Shown here: positions 6,525 through 7,188 of the stretch, one piece after another
How the letters are laid out: every line of letters begins with the position of its first letter
Numbering within the stretch: position 1 is the first letter of the stretch
Source of the DNA: Candidatus Ruthturnera sp.
GTDB taxonomy: Bacteria; Pseudomonadota; Gammaproteobacteria; PS1; Pseudothioglobaceae
Assembly: GCA_018648985.1 (NCBI GenBank)
Contig: JABGOT010000048.1
Span: 1 to 7,188 of the forward strand
Reading direction: 5' to 3'
DNA: 7,188 nucleotides
Notes under the pieces: model-generated
Database searches by the model: none
The model's input: the letters and a program-made list of their open reading frames with translations, nothing else
Told to the model about the DNA's origin: nothing
Made by a program: the position numbers and the translations under genes

Positions 6525-7188
6525 AGTAGTACTTGCCTATTCGGGCGGATTAGACACCAGCATTATTGTTAAATGGCTTCAAGACACTTACCAGTGTGAA
6601 GTAGTTACCTTCACCGCCGACATTGGCCAAGGTGAAGAGGTAGAGCCTGCACGTGCCAAGGCAATTGCCGCTGGCGTTAAAGAAATTTATATTGAAGATT
6701 TACGTGAAGAATTTGCGCGTGATTTTGTATTCCCAATGTTTCGTGCGAATGCAATTTACGAAGGCGAGTATTTACTCGGCACCTCTATTGCACGCCCATT
6801 AATCTCTAAGCGTTTGGTAGAAATCGCCCGTGAAGTGGGCGCCGATGCTATTTCGCATGGCGCTACTGGCAAGGGTAACGATCAAGTGCGCTTTGAACTA
6901 AATGCTTACGCACTCGATGCTGACATCCAAGTGATTGCCCCATGGCGTGAGTGGGATTTATCTTCTCGTGAGTCACTAATGAATTACGCTGAAAACCACG
7001 GCATTGAAATCGATTACAAAAAACAAAATAAAAAGTCTCCTTACTCGATGGATGCAAATTTATTGCATATTTCTTATGAAGGCGATATTCTGGAAGACCC
7101 ATGGGCAGAGCCAGAAGACGATATGTGGCGTTGGACGGTATCTCCTGAAAATGCACCAGACAAGGCCGAGTATATTGAAATTACTTAT
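6517..7188 (+). CDS. argG: Argininosuccinate synthase (5' part, runs off the window)
   Basis: ArgG joins citrulline and aspartate using ATP to give argininosuccinate, the penultimate step of arginine synthesis in the cytosol. The first 224 codons are present and open to the last base; the family is about 400 residues, so a little over half is here. The N-terminus MDKVVLAYSGGLDTS holds the PP-loop nucleotide motif SGGLDTS (9-15). Further family signatures are FTADIGQGEE (32-41), YLLGTSIARPL (85-95), the HGATGKGNDQVRFE segment (114-127), APWREW (141-146) and SPYSMDANLLHIS (174-186), which contact the substrates in known structures. The start is fixed by the family N-terminus and the AGGAA site. 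It overlaps the DUF2914 gene by 8 bases, with no room for a dedicated intergenic promoter. No defect is visible in the part present. Confidence 0.97.
   Translation, partial: MDKVVLAYSGGLDTSIIVKWLQDTYQCEVVTFTADIGQGEEVEPARAKAIAAGVKEIYIEDLREEFARDFVFPMFRANAIYEGEYLLGTSIARPLISKRLVEIAREVGADAISHGATGKGNDQVRFELNAYALDADIQVIAPWREWDLSSRESLMNYAENHGIEIDYKKQNKKSPYSMDANLLHISYEGDILEDPWAEPEDDMWRWTVSPENAPDKAEYIEITY

Noticed and set aside
6863..7156. A 97-codon open frame on the minus strand inside argG.
   Set aside because: It lies opposite highly conserved ArgG coding sequence and its translation resembles no known protein.

Overview
The window looks like chromosomal housekeeping DNA from a moderately AT-rich gammaproteobacterium. 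The evidence is the pairing of a K34-type elongation factor P with EpmA, a YcgN-family protein very close to the Escherichia coli one, and gammaproteobacterial-style SucC/SucD. A sulfur-oxidising SUP05/Thioglobus-like lineage is possible from overall flavour, but nothing in the window proves it. I see no mobile element, tRNA, rRNA, CRISPR array, phage gene or sign of recent transfer.

Layout. Bases 20-2058 on the minus strand carry sucC and then sucD, the two subunits of succinyl-CoA synthetase, joined by an ATGA stop/start overlap. A 52-base gap (2059-2110) separates them from a rightward run of six genes that fills the rest of the window: efp, epmA, a secreted Sel1-repeat protein, a ycgN-like gene, a small secreted DUF2914 protein, and the first 224 codons of argG, cut by the window end. 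The junctions in this run are a 17-base overlap, 8 bases, 5 bases, a 1-base overlap and an 8-base overlap, so one polycistronic transcript is the simplest reading. The 52-base gap must hold the promoters for both directions and contains an imperfect 11-bp inverted repeat.

How the genes work together. SucCD makes ATP or GTP from succinyl-CoA. EF-P relieves ribosome stalling at proline runs once its Lys34 is beta-lysylated by EpmA, so substrate and modifying enzyme are encoded together and overlap. The Sel1 protein and the DUF2914 protein both have signal peptides and should act in the envelope; the YcgN-like protein between them is a cytosolic cysteine-cluster protein of unknown role. ArgG makes argininosuccinate for arginine synthesis and has no obvious functional link to the genes before it.

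I did not find a convincing new biological system. The points most worth checking are the inverted repeat in the divergent gap, the shortened and motif-divergent EpmA, the efp/epmA overlap, and the tight cassette of three poorly characterised genes (Sel1, YcgN-like, DUF2914) between epmA and argG.
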